Source: Mycobacterium europaeum (GTDB lineage Bacteria > Actinomycetota > Actinomycetes > Mycobacteriales > Mycobacteriaceae). Taken from it: DNA of 64,000 nucleotides. The position numbers were made by a program, and so were the translations under genes. Below, piece after piece: positions 19,717 to 28,355 of this stretch (position 1 is its first letter; each line of letters opens with the position of its first letter). The notes beneath the pieces are model-generated. The model saw only the letters and a list, made by a program, of their open reading frames with translations, did not search any database and was not told where the DNA came from. The stretch lies in contig NZ_LQOU01000014.1 of NCBI RefSeq assembly GCF_002102155.1, positions 26,680-90,679 on the forward strand, given 5' to 3'.

Positions 19717-20583
19717 ATGGGTGATCACATGAAGGTCAGCCTCACGGGGACGCAGCAGACCGCGCTGGTCACCCTCTACGGCAAGGCGCTGGACAGCCGC
19801 CGGCCCGATTCCATCCTCGGCGACCGCGAAGCCGATCGCGCCGTGCGGCGCCTCGACTACGACTTCGGCGACTTGCGCATGCGCCCTCGCGATCAACAAT
19901 CCTCCGCGATGCGCTCCAAGGCCTACGACCGGCGGGTCATGCGATTCCTCGACGGTCACCCCGATTGCGTCGTCTTGCATCTGGGCTGCGGACTCGACAC
20001 CCGGGCCTACCGGGTCAACCCGCCGGCCACCGTCGACTGGTATGACATCGACCTGCCCGACGTCATCGCACTGCGGCGAAAGCTGTTTGATCCACGCCCC
20101 GGGCTGCACGTTGTCTCCGCCTCGATCACCGACCCGGAGCTGCTCGGCGGGATCGCCGCCGACCGGCCGGTCCTGGTTGTCGCCGAGGGGCTGACGCCAT
20201 ATCTGCGTCGCACCGACGGCCTGGCGATGCTGCGGCGCATCGTCGGGCACTTCCCCGCGGGTCTATTGCTTTTCGATGGCTACAGCCGCGCGGGAGTGTG
20301 GCTGCTGCAGCGTTATCCGCCGGTGAGAGCCTCAGGCGCGCAGCTCGATTGGAGCATCGGCGACCCGCGCGAACTCGAAAGGGCGGTGCCGGGGCTGGTG
20401 TTCGACGGCGAATGGTGGGTCGCCGATGCGGAAGACATCAAGCGGCACTTCTCACCGATGTACTGGCACGTGATGCAGATCCTGTTCCACATCAGCCCGA
20501 TCAGGCGACTCGGGCGCGGCCTGCAATACCACTTCGGACCGAACGCCGGCGGGCAGAGCGCCGTTGGGCCCGGGCGGCGCTAG
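19717..20583 (+). CDS. Class I SAM-dependent methyltransferase (LCM/TcmP-like)
   Basis: A 288-residue methyltransferase with the SAM-binding motif I VVLHLGCGLDTRAYR, acidic motif II DWYDIDLPDVI and motif VVAEGLTPYL, as in the leucine carboxyl methyltransferase/TcmP superfamily that O-methylates small molecules or polyketides. Starts at ATG 19717 or, 12 nt on, ATG 19729; no strong ribosome site decides. It ends in a 4-bp convergent overlap with fadE34. The substrate is unknown. It shares its upstream region with the P-type ATPase, so the DosR-like box could act on both. Confidence 0.75.
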   Translation: MGDHMKVSLTGTQQTALVTLYGKALDSRRPDSILGDREADRAVRRLDYDFGDLRMRPRDQQSSAMRSKAYDRRVMRFLDGHPDCVVLHLGCGLDTRAYRVNPPATVDWYDIDLPDVIALRRKLFDPRPGLHVVSASITDPELLGGIAADRPVLVVAEGLTPYLRRTDGLAMLRRIVGHFPAGLLLFDGYSRAGVWLLQRYPPVRASGAQLDWSIGDPRELERAVPGLVFDGEWWVADAEDIKRHFSPMYWHVMQILFHISPIRRLGRGLQYHFGPNAGGQSAVGPGRR

Positions 20584-22703
20584 CGCGGCAGGCCGAGGAG
20601 CCGCTCGGCGGCTACGGTGAGCAGGATCTGCTCGGTGCCGCCGGCGATGGTCAGGCAGCGGGTGTTCAAGAAGTCGTACACCGCGTGGTTGCGGACCAGC
20701 CCGCCGCCCTCGGAGACGTCCATCATGTACTCGGCCAGCGCCTGCCGGTAGCGCACGCCGATGAGCTTGCGGACGCTGGACTGCGCGCCCGGGTCCTGCC
20801 CGCCGACGGCGAGCTGGGCGATCCGCTGGTCCAGCAGCGCACCGGTCTGGGCGATCACGATCAACCGGCCGAGCCGATCCTGCTGCGCGGCGTCGAGGTC
20901 GAGCTTCGCCAGCACCCTGAGCAGCTCCTCCATCGGGTTGCCCAGCGCGGTGCCGGTGGCCATCGCGACGCGCTCGTTGGCCAGCGTGGTCCGCGCCAGC
21001 CGCCAGCCGTCGTTCACCGCGCCGACCACCAGCTCGTCGGGGACGAACACGTTGTCCAGGAAGACCTCGTTGAACAGCGAGTCGCCGGTGATCTCGCGCA
21101 GCGGCCGGATCTCGATGCCGGGCGAGCGCATGTCGACGATGAAGTAGGTGATGCCCTTGTGCTTCGGCGCGTCGGGATCGGTGCGGGCCAGGCACACACC
21201 CCAGCGCGCCTTGTGCGCCGCCGACGTCCAGACCTTCTGCCCGGTGAGCAGCCAGCCGCCCTCACCCCGCACCGCCTTGGTACGCAGCGACGCCAGGTCC
21301 GAGCCGGCTCCCGGCTCGGAAAACAGCTGGCACCACAGGAATTCACCGCGCAGGGTGCCCGGCACGAAGCGCTCGATCTGCTCGGGGGTGCCGTGCTCGA
21401 GGATGGTCGGCGCCGCCCACCAGCCGATCACCAGGTCCGGGCGGATCACGCCGGCCGCCGCCATCTCCTGATCGATCAGCAGCTGTTCGGCCGGTGACGC
21501 GGAGCGCCCGTGCGGAGCCGGCCAGTGCGGCGCCTGCAGCCCGGCCTCGGCGAGCGCCGCCTGGCGCTTCTCCTCGGGCAGCGCGGCGACCTCAGCGATG
21601 GCCGCGGCGATCGCCGCACGCTGGCCCTCGACGTCGGTGAGGTCGATTCCCAGCCGCCGCCGCACGCCGGCCTGGGTCAGTTCGGTGACGCGGCGCAACC
21701 AGCGCTCGGCGCCGCCCAGGAAGCGTCCGATGGCGTGCGCCCGGCGCAGGTACAGGTGGGCGTCGTGCTCCCAGGTGCAGCCGATGCCGCCGAGGACCTG
21801 GATGCAGTCCTTGACGTTGGCCTTGGCGGCGGCGATACCGATGCTCGCGGCCAATGCGGCCGCGATCGAAAACTGCTCGGGATCGGACTCCGCGGCGGCG
21901 CGGGCGGCGTCGGCGGCGGCCACCTCCGCCTGCTCGGCGCGGCACAGCATCTCGGCACACAGGTGCTTGACGGCCTGGAAGCTGCCGATCGGCTTGCCGA
22001 ACTGCTCGCGGACCTTGGCGTAGTCGACGGCGGTGTCCAGTGACCACCGCGTCACGCCGGCGGCCTCGGCCGCCAGCACGGTCGCCGCCAGCTCCTCGAC
22101 CCGCGCCGGCGACGCCGCGATCACGGTGGCCGGTGCCGACGTCAACACCACCCGGGCGAGCGGCCGGGAGAAGTCGGTGGCCTCCAGCGGCTCGATCTGC
22201 ACGCCTTGCGAGGCGGTGTCGACCAGCAGCCACTTGCCGTCGGCGGGCAGCAGCAGGACACCACCGTCGGCGGCGCCCAACGCCCACGGCAGGACACCCG
22301 ACACGCGCGAGCTGTCGGCGTCGAACTGGGCGTCACCTTCCAGCGCCAGCCCGGCGAAGCGTTCGCCGGCGGCCAGCTGCCCCAGCAGTTCGGGATCGGT
22401 GACGACGAGCGTCGCCAGCGCGGTGGTCGCCACCGGGCCGGGCACCAGCGCCTTGGCCGCTTCCTCGACCATCGCGCACAGATCCTCGACGCTGCCGTCC
22501 GCGCCGCCGTGCTCCTCGGGGATCGCGACACCGAAGATGCCCAGCTCGGCCAGGCGGGCGAAGACCGGGCGCCACGCGTCCGTGTCGCCCCGCTCGACCT
22601 CGCGGATTGCCGTCGTCCCGCCGGGCCCCGACGTCGCGTTGCGGGCCCAGTCGCGCACCAGGGCGCGCGCGGCGAACTGCTCGTCTGTGACGGTCGCTAC
22701 CAC
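20580..22703 (-). CDS. fadE34: Two-domain acyl-CoA dehydrogenase FadE34 (ChsE3)
   Basis: A 707-residue fusion of two acyl-CoA dehydrogenase units. The first (about 1-370) has TAVDYAKVREQFGKPIGSFQ and GGIGCTWEHDAHLYLRRAH; the second (about 375-707) has CQLFSEPGAGSDLASLR and a shortened C-terminus GGTEQILLTVAAERLLGL. In M. tuberculosis FadE34 (ChsE3) dehydrogenates the five-carbon side-chain CoA ester of cholesterol and cholate-type steroids (family knowledge). It covers in one chain what FadE28/29-type pairs do as heterotetramers. It is divergent from kstR and its promoter region carries a perfect KstR palindrome (22814-22827). Confidence 0.93.
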   Translation of the reverse strand: MVATVTDEQFAARALVRDWARNATSGPGGTTAIREVERGDTDAWRPVFARLAELGIFGVAIPEEHGGADGSVEDLCAMVEEAAKALVPGPVATTALATLVVTDPELLGQLAAGERFAGLALEGDAQFDADSSRVSGVLPWALGAADGGVLLLPADGKWLLVDTASQGVQIEPLEATDFSRPLARVVLTSAPATVIAASPARVEELAATVLAAEAAGVTRWSLDTAVDYAKVREQFGKPIGSFQAVKHLCAEMLCRAEQAEVAAADAARAAAESDPEQFSIAAALAASIGIAAAKANVKDCIQVLGGIGCTWEHDAHLYLRRAHAIGRFLGGAERWLRRVTELTQAGVRRRLGIDLTDVEGQRAAIAAAIAEVAALPEEKRQAALAEAGLQAPHWPAPHGRSASPAEQLLIDQEMAAAGVIRPDLVIGWWAAPTILEHGTPEQIERFVPGTLRGEFLWCQLFSEPGAGSDLASLRTKAVRGEGGWLLTGQKVWTSAAHKARWGVCLARTDPDAPKHKGITYFIVDMRSPGIEIRPLREITGDSLFNEVFLDNVFVPDELVVGAVNDGWRLARTTLANERVAMATGTALGNPMEELLRVLAKLDLDAAQQDRLGRLIVIAQTGALLDQRIAQLAVGGQDPGAQSSVRKLIGVRYRQALAEYMMDVSEGGGLVRNHAVYDFLNTRCLTIAGGTEQILLTVAAERLLGLPR

Positions 22704-22813
22704 CCTCGGGACCTCCGCGTCCTTCGACTCGACGTGACCTGGGGCCTACGACCCCTAGCTCTCGATTGTCCTGTCTGCCTCGGGTCGCTGCGCAACCCGA
22801 CCACGTCGCAGAC

Positions 22814-22827
22814 TAGAACGTGTTCTA
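22814..22827. promoter_or_regulatory. KstR operator between fadE34 and kstR
   Basis: TAGAACGTGTTCTA is a near-perfect palindrome fully matching the KstR pattern. It lies 111 nt from the fadE34 start and 142 nt from the preferred kstR start, so it can serve fadE34 repression and kstR autoregulation. Confidence 0.9.
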
Positions 22828-22968
22828 ATAGTGCCAGCGATCGACCGTCAAGTCGAACGCCATCGCAGCAGCACATGCGGCTGTCCCGGCGGTACGGAGG
22901 TGGGAAATTCACACTCAGCATGCGTATCGTTTGCAAGCGAGCCGCCAGGAACAGGAGCAACCCCGCAG

Positions 22969-23640
22969 ATGCCAGCCAGTGCCAACTCGAAGGCCACCTC
23001 GAGCCGCGCTTCTGACTCGCAGCCGCGCGAGGTGATGAACGTGGCAGTGCTGGCCGAGTCCGAACTCGGCTCTGAGGCCCAGCGGGAGCGGCGCAAGCGC
23101 ATCCTGGACGCCACCATGGCCATCGCGTCCAAGGGTGGCTATGAGGCGGTTCAGATGCGTGCCGTCGCGGACCGCGCCGACGTCGCGGTGGGCACTCTGT
23201 ACCGGTATTTCCCGTCGAAGGTGCACCTGCTGGTTTCGGCGCTGGGCCGCGAATTCAGCCGCATCGACGCCAAGACCGACCGCTCGTCGGTCGCCGGGGG
23301 CACGCCGTTTCAACGGCTGAACTTCATGGTCGGCAAGCTCAACCGGGCCATGCAGCGCAATCCCCTGCTCACCGAGGCCATGACGCGTGCCTATGTGTTC
23401 GCCGACGCCTCGGCGGCCAGCGAGGTCGACCAGGTCGAGAAGCTCATCGACTCCATGTTCGCCCGGGCCATGGCGGACGGGGAGCCGACCGAGGACCAGT
23501 ACCACATCGCCCGGGTGATCTCGGACGTGTGGCTGTCCAACCTGCTCGCCTGGCTCACCCGGCGCGCCTCGGCGACCGACGTCAGCAAGCGCCTGGACCT
23601 GGCCGTGCGGTTGCTGATCGGGGACCAGAACGGCGGCTAG
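22969..23640 (+). CDS. kstR: TetR-family repressor KstR
   Basis: The master repressor of cholesterol catabolism. The N-terminal TetR helix-turn-helix is AVADRADVAVGTLYRYFPSK, preceded by RRKRILDATMAIASKGGYEAV; the C-terminal domain binds 3-oxo-4-cholestenoyl-CoA-type ligands (family knowledge). ATG 22969 follows CAGGAG at good spacing and gives 223 residues. The in-frame ATG 23035 (MNVAVLAESEL, 201 residues) is nearer the short annotation used for some mycobacteria. All three KstR boxes in this window are likely targets. Confidence 0.95.
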   Translation: MPASANSKATSSRASDSQPREVMNVAVLAESELGSEAQRERRKRILDATMAIASKGGYEAVQMRAVADRADVAVGTLYRYFPSKVHLLVSALGREFSRIDAKTDRSSVAGGTPFQRLNFMVGKLNRAMQRNPLLTEAMTRAYVFADASAASEVDQVEKLIDSMFARAMADGEPTEDQYHIARVISDVWLSNLLAWLTRRASATDVSKRLDLAVRLLIGDQNGG

Positions 23641-23712
23641 CGGCGATCGCAAGCGCGGCGTAGCCGGGCGCTGGGGGTACCCCCGCGAAGCTGGGGGACG
23701 GGTCGCCGCCAT
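23641..23712. repeat. GC-rich palindromic repeat-like element between convergent genes
   Basis: The whole 77-nt gap between the convergent kstR and LacI-family genes is taken up by a self-complementary stretch. The ends read GGCGATC and GGGTCGCC (imperfect inverted repeats), and the middle holds GGGGGTACCCCC followed by GCTGGGGGA. The core resembles the insert at 2575-2635. It could also act as a bidirectional terminator. Confidence 0.45.
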
Positions 23713-23717
23713 CAGGG

Positions 23718-24797
23718 CTAGGCGGGCGGACCGGCGGTGCGGCCCCGGATCAGCTGGGTGCCCAGGACCTCGGCGACGGGCAGGCCCGACCGCGGCGGAC
23801 TCAACAACAGCTCACCGGCCCGGCGACCCTTTTGCAGGCTCGGCTGCGACACCGTGGTCAAGCCCCGGCCGACCGCGTCGGGCACCCCGTCGAAACCGGT
23901 GACGGTCATCTGCCCGGGCACGTAAATGCCATGTGCGCGAAGGTAATCCATGGCGGACAGGGCCAATATGTCCGCCGTGCACATCAGCGCGGTGATCCGC
24001 GGGTTGGCCTCCAGCGCCGCCTTGGCCGCGGCCCCACCCGAGTCCGGCAGGTGCTCGTAGCTCTCCACCACGGTCAGCGCGCCGGGGTCGACGCCGGCCG
24101 CCGTCATCGCCTCCCACACCCCGGTGATCCGTTCGCGCTGCACGTCGAAGGCCGGCGACCGTAACCGGTCGACGTCCACCAGCCCTTGCCGCCGGTCCCG
24201 GCCGAGCCGCATGGTCAGCAACCCGATCTCGCGATGCCCCAGGCCGAGCACGTAGTCCGCCAGCTCGCGCATCGCCGCCCGGTCGTCGATGCCCACCCGG
24301 GACACACCGGCGAGCCCCTTCGGCTGGTCGACCACCACGACCGGCAACCGGCGCTGCAGGACGACCTGCAGGTAGGGGTCGTCTTCGCAGACCGAATACA
24401 CCACGAAACCGTCCACACCGGCGCCCAGCACCGCGCTCATCCCGTCCTCCATGCTGCGGCCGGGCCCGACGGCCACCAGCAGCAGCCCCTGCCCCAGCTC
24501 TTCGCAGGACTGGGCGACCCCTGCGACGAAGTCCCGGGCCGCCGGGTCGCTGAAGAAGTAGGTCAGCGGTTCGGCCATCACCAGGCCGACCGCGCCCGCC
24601 TTGCGGGTGCGCAGGGATCGCGCCACGGGGTCCGGACCCGGGTAGCCGAGCCGCTTGGCCGTCGCCAGCACGCGTTCGCGCAGGTCGGCGGAGAGTTGAT
24701 CCGGCCGGTTGAAGGCGTTCGAGATCGTGGTGCGCGACACCTTCAGTTCGTCGGCCAGCGATGCCAGAGTCGCACGCCGGCGCGGTGCGGGACCCAC
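23718..24797 (-). CDS. LacI-family transcriptional regulator
   Basis: A 359-residue LacI/GalR regulator starting at GTG 24797. The helix-turn-helix TLASLADELKVSRTTISNAF is at the N-terminus with the hinge after ATAKRLGYPGPDPVA; a periplasmic-binding-protein-like effector domain fills about 65-359. Length and place match M. tuberculosis Rv3575c. Effector and targets are unknown; it is transcribed away from the zinc transporter across a Zur-like box, so it may share that control region. Confidence 0.88.
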   Translation of the reverse strand: MGPAPRRRATLASLADELKVSRTTISNAFNRPDQLSADLRERVLATAKRLGYPGPDPVARSLRTRKAGAVGLVMAEPLTYFFSDPAARDFVAGVAQSCEELGQGLLLVAVGPGRSMEDGMSAVLGAGVDGFVVYSVCEDDPYLQVVLQRRLPVVVVDQPKGLAGVSRVGIDDRAAMRELADYVLGLGHREIGLLTMRLGRDRRQGLVDVDRLRSPAFDVQRERITGVWEAMTAAGVDPGALTVVESYEHLPDSGGAAAKAALEANPRITALMCTADILALSAMDYLRAHGIYVPGQMTVTGFDGVPDAVGRGLTTVSQPSLQKGRRAGELLLSPPRSGLPVAEVLGTQLIRGRTAGPPA

Positions 24798-24857
24798 GTT
24801 CGGTGACGCTACAGCGGATCGACTGTCGCGCCTACGCGGCGGCCGACCGCCAGTTTG

Positions 24858-24878
24858 TAATGGAAACGATTTTCATTA
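24858..24878. promoter_or_regulatory. Zur/Fur-family operator
   Basis: A 21-bp near-palindrome, TAATG-N11-CATTA with inner GAAA and TTTC arms, lies 43 nt upstream of the solute-binding lipoprotein gene and 61 nt from the LacI-family gene start. It is strongly AT-rich against the surroundings and has the form of mycobacterial zinc-uptake (Zur) boxes, fitting the adjacent ABC genes. Confidence 0.8.
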
Positions 24879-24920
24879 GTATTGTGGGTCGGCCGGTCGG
24901 CCAGTGAGAGGATTTCGGAC

Positions 24921-25865
24921 GTGCGCATGGCGCTCAAGCGGGGACGACGCGCGGTGCGTGATGCGCTGCGTTGGCTGCCTGCCGCGCTGGTCCTGCTGGC
25001 CGCCGCCGCGCTCACCGGTTGCGGCGGCACGGCGCACCCACGCGCGGCCACCGTCGTGGCCTCCACCGGCGTCTGGGGCAGCGTGGTGCTCGCCGTCACC
25101 GGCCGTCACATCCCGGTGAACTCCATCCTGACCGGGGCCGACACCGACCCGCATTCCTATCAAGCCAGCCCCTCGGATGCCGCGGCCATCGCCGACGCCA
25201 CCCTGGTCGTGTACAACGGCGGCGGTTACGACCCCTGGGTCGAGCAGGTGCTGGCGGGGCATCCGGGCGTGCAATCGATCGGCGCCTACTCGTTCCTCAA
25301 GGGGGCCGGCGCGGGACAGCAGCCGGCCAACGAGCACGTCTTCTACAACCTCGGCGTCGCCAAGTCGGTGGCCTTCGCCGTCGCCGACCGCGTGGCCGCC
25401 ATCGACCCGGCCCACGCCGCCGAGTACCGCGCCAACGCCGCCGAGTTCTGCCGCGGCGCGGACGCGATCGCCATCTCCGAACACGCCATCGCGAGCGCCT
25501 ACCCCGGCACCCCGGTCATCTCGACCGAGCCGGTCGGCCACTACCTGCTGGCGGCCACCGGACTGGTCAACCGCACACCGCCCGCCTTCACCGCCGCCAA
25601 CGAGAACGAGACCGATCCCTCGCCGGCCGACATGGCGTTCGTCCTCGACCTGATCAACCACCGCCAGGTGTCGGCGGTGCTGGTCAATCCGCAGACGTCC
25701 ACCGCGGCGATCAACGGTGTGCGGGACGCCGCGCAGCGCTCGGGCGTGCCGGTGACCGAGGTGAGCGAAACCCTGCCCGCCGGAACCGATTACCTGACCT
25801 GGCAGCGCAACACGGTCAACCAGCTGCTGACCGCGCTGCAGTCGGGCCGGTCCGTGCAGCCATGA
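24921..25865 (+). CDS. Zinc/manganese ABC transporter substrate-binding lipoprotein (ZnuA-like)
   Basis: A 314-residue cluster A-I metal-binding protein. GTG 24921 (9 nt after GAGAGGA) opens a signal peptide with lipobox LTGC, so C34 is acylated. Likely metal ligands are the histidines in DTDPHSY, NEHVFYN and VGHYLL and an acidic residue in NENETDP. No long His-rich loop is present. It starts the operon with overlapping ATPase and permease genes. With the Zur box upstream, zinc uptake under zinc starvation is the best reading; manganese is the alternative. The frame is open up to 24882. Confidence 0.88.
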   Translation: MRMALKRGRRAVRDALRWLPAALVLLAAAALTGCGGTAHPRAATVVASTGVWGSVVLAVTGRHIPVNSILTGADTDPHSYQASPSDAAAIADATLVVYNGGGYDPWVEQVLAGHPGVQSIGAYSFLKGAGAGQQPANEHVFYNLGVAKSVAFAVADRVAAIDPAHAAEYRANAAEFCRGADAIAISEHAIASAYPGTPVISTEPVGHYLLAATGLVNRTPPAFTAANENETDPSPADMAFVLDLINHRQVSAVLVNPQTSTAAINGVRDAAQRSGVPVTEVSETLPAGTDYLTWQRNTVNQLLTALQSGRSVQP

Positions 25866-26686
25866 CCCTCGATGCGGCCCGGGCCGTCGACCGCTACCCG
25901 GACACCGTCTCGCTGCGCGGTGCCCGGCTGGCGTTCGGGGACCGCGTGCTGTGGGACCACCTCGACCTGTCGGTGTCGCGCGGCGAGTTCATCGCGGTCC
26001 TCGGTCCCAACGGCAGCGGCAAGACGTCGCTGCTCAAGGTGCTGCTGGGGCAGCTGTCGCTGTCCGCCGGTGTCGCGCTGGTCGACGGAAAGCCGATGAC
26101 CTCGGGCAGCGAACGCGTCGGCTACGTGCCGCAACACCGGCCGATGGACCACGACGTGATGCTTCGGGGACGCGACCTGGTTCGGCTGGGCTTCGACGGT
26201 CACCGGTGGGGCGGCCTGCCGCTGAGGGGCGCCGACCGGGCACGCCGCCGCGCGGCGGTGGCCGACGCGCTGCGGCAGGTCAACGCCGAGCACCTGGCGG
26301 ACGTCCGGGTGGGCGTGATGTCGGGCGGGGAGTTGCAGCGGATCCGCATCGCGCAGGCGCTGGTGAGCGATCCGATGCTGCTGCTCTGCGACGAGCCGCT
26401 GCTGGCCCTGGACCCGGCGAACGCCAAGCTGGTGTCCGCACTGATCGACCGCCGCCGCCGCGAGGCGGCGACCACCGTCATCGTCGTGACCCACGACGTC
26501 AACGCGATCCTGCCGTACGTGGACCGGCTGGTGTATCTGGTCGACGGCCGATTCCGCATCGGCACCGTCGACGAGGTGATGACCACGGAGACGCTCTCCT
26601 TGCTGTACCGGGCCGACATCGAGGTGGTGAAGGTCAAGGACCGCTACGTGGTGGTGGGCGACACCAACGACGGTGCGCACCCGTGA
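25862..26686 (+). CDS. Metal ABC transporter ATP-binding protein (ZnuC-like)
   Basis: A 274-residue ABC ATPase. Walker A is GPNGSGKTS, the signature is MSGGE (a variant of LSGGQ), Walker B is LLLCDEP and the switch histidine is in VVTHDVN. ATG 25862 overlaps the upstream stop by 4 nt. It powers import through the membrane partner encoded next. Confidence 0.9.
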   Translation: MTLDAARAVDRYPDTVSLRGARLAFGDRVLWDHLDLSVSRGEFIAVLGPNGSGKTSLLKVLLGQLSLSAGVALVDGKPMTSGSERVGYVPQHRPMDHDVMLRGRDLVRLGFDGHRWGGLPLRGADRARRRAAVADALRQVNAEHLADVRVGVMSGGELQRIRIAQALVSDPMLLLCDEPLLALDPANAKLVSALIDRRRREAATTVIVVTHDVNAILPYVDRLVYLVDGRFRIGTVDEVMTTETLSLLYRADIEVVKVKDRYVVVGDTNDGAHP

Positions 26687-27543
26687 ACCACCGGCTCACC
26701 GACGTCCTTGCGCACCTGCTCGACTTCGACGTCACCGCGCACCTGCTCGGCCACGACTTCGTCCGCCAGGCGCTGCTCGCCGCCGCGCTGCTGGGACTGG
26801 TGGCGGGGCTGATCGGGCCGTTCATCGTGATGCGCCAGATGTCGTTCGCCGTGCACGGTTCCAGCGAATTGTCTTTGACCGGAGCGGCTTTCGCACTGCT
26901 GGTCGGGTTCTCGGTGGGGCTGGGAGCGCTGGTGGGCAGCGCACTGGCGGCCGCGCTGTTCGGCGTTCTGGGGCGGCGGGCCCGCGAACGCGACTCGGTG
27001 ATCGGCGTGGTGCTGGCCTTCGGGCTCGGCCTGGCGGTGCTGTTCCTCTACCTCTACCCGGGCCGCACCGCGACCAGCTTCGCGTTGCTCACCGGTCAGA
27101 TCGTCGGCGTCAGCTACACCGGGCTGACCATGCTGGCCCTGGTGTGCCTGCTCGTCATCGCGGTGCTGGGCATCTGCTACCGCCCGCTGTTGTTCGCCAC
27201 CGTCGACCCCGACGTCGCGGCGGCCCGCGGCGTGCCCGTGCGCGCGCTGGGCATCGTGTTCGCCGCGCTGGTCGGTGTGGTGGCCGCCCAGGCCGTGCAG
27301 ATCGTCGGGGCGCTGCTGGTGATGTCGTTGCTGATCACCCCGGCGGCCGCGGCCGCCCGCGTGGTGGCCTCGCCGGCGACGGCGATGGTGGCCTCCGTCG
27401 TCTTCGCCGAGGTTTCCGCCGTCGGCGGCATCGTGCTGTCGCTGGCGCCCGGCGTCCCGGTGTCGGTCTTCGTCGCAGGCATTTCCTTCCTGATCTACCT
27501 GGTCTGCTGGCTGCTCGGGCGCCGGCGGGAAGTCGCCGCCTAA
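26683..27543 (+). CDS. Metal ABC transporter permease (ZnuB-like)
   Basis: A 286-residue ABC-3 family permease with about eight hydrophobic helices. Typical segments are GPFIVMRQMSFAVHG and the late VQIVGALLVMSLLITPAAAA. GTG 26683 overlaps the ATPase stop as GTGA. It completes a full znuABC-like operon at a place where M. tuberculosis has only Rv3575c followed by lppH. Confidence 0.9.
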   Translation: MNHRLTDVLAHLLDFDVTAHLLGHDFVRQALLAAALLGLVAGLIGPFIVMRQMSFAVHGSSELSLTGAAFALLVGFSVGLGALVGSALAAALFGVLGRRARERDSVIGVVLAFGLGLAVLFLYLYPGRTATSFALLTGQIVGVSYTGLTMLALVCLLVIAVLGICYRPLLFATVDPDVAAARGVPVRALGIVFAALVGVVAAQAVQIVGALLVMSLLITPAAAAARVVASPATAMVASVVFAEVSAVGGIVLSLAPGVPVSVFVAGISFLIYLVCWLLGRRREVAA

Positions 27544-27580
27544 GCTTGTCGCCATTGACGGGCCCCGCGTCCGAAAGGCT

Positions 27581-28294
27581 GTGGTGCGTAGGCAAATCCC
27601 GATCCTGCTGCAGGCGGCGGCGTGCGGCCTGACGGCCGGCTGCACCACCATCGTCGGTGGTAGCGCCGCGCCCGCGGACACCCGCGGTCCGCTGCCGGGG
27701 GCGCCGGTTGCGGTCACCGCCCTCGACGGGCTGCTGCTCGACGACAGCAAGCTCAACGAGATCGTGGGCGCGGGCATGCGGATCCGGTATCGCACGCAGG
27801 AGATGTGGGACTCGAGCCAGACGTTCAGCGACAAGAGCTGCTTGGCGATGGCCGGGCCGGCCCAGCAGGCCGTGTACGCGGACACCGGCTGGACCGCGGT
27901 GCGCGGCGAGCGACTGGACGACAGCTTCGACGACCCCAAGGTGCGCAACGGCTCCGTCAACCAGGCCGTGATCGCCTACCCCGCGGCCCGGCAGGCCAAC
28001 GCGTTCTACGACGCCTCGGTCCGGAGGTGGTCCGCCTGTGCCAACCGCCGGTTCGTCGACCATCCCCCCGGCCAGCCCGAGATCGCGTGGGCCGTCGCCG
28101 ATTCCCACAAGGTCGGCGGCACGCTCAGCACGTCCGAAGAGCAGGAGGGCAGCCAGGACGGCTGGCGGTGCCAGCGCGCGCTGACCGTGCGCAACAACAT
28201 CGTCGTCGACGTGGCCGCCTGCGGCTCCTTCTTGTCCGGTGGGTCCGCGGTCGACGTCGCCCAACAGATCGCGGCCGCGGTGGTCACCCGCTAG
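27581..28294 (+). CDS. lppH: LppH-like lipoprotein with PknH-type sensor domain
   Basis: A 237-residue lipoprotein starting at GTG 27581, the same length as M. tuberculosis LppH (Rv3576). The lipobox LTAGC puts the acylated cysteine at 21. The rest is the extracellular PknH_C-like domain (GMRIRYRTQEMWDSSQTFSDKSC onward) with two pairs of cysteines, as in the sensor part of kinase PknH but with no kinase attached. It probably binds a ligand on the outer face of the membrane; the ligand is unknown. Confidence 0.82.
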   Translation: MVRRQIPILLQAAACGLTAGCTTIVGGSAAPADTRGPLPGAPVAVTALDGLLLDDSKLNEIVGAGMRIRYRTQEMWDSSQTFSDKSCLAMAGPAQQAVYADTGWTAVRGERLDDSFDDPKVRNGSVNQAVIAYPAARQANAFYDASVRRWSACANRRFVDHPPGQPEIAWAVADSHKVGGTLSTSEEQEGSQDGWRCQRALTVRNNIVVDVAACGSFLSGGSAVDVAQQIAAAVVTR

Positions 28295-28355
28295 GTGCCG
28301 GGGAAGACGACCGCCTCTGAAGGACGGCGCCGGCGCCGCCCCATAAGCTGGGCGG

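Noticed and set aside
24882..24920. An earlier start of the zinc-binding lipoprotein at TTG 24882
   Set aside because: It would put 13 extra residues before the signal peptide and lies almost on the Zur box; GTG 24921 has a ribosome site.
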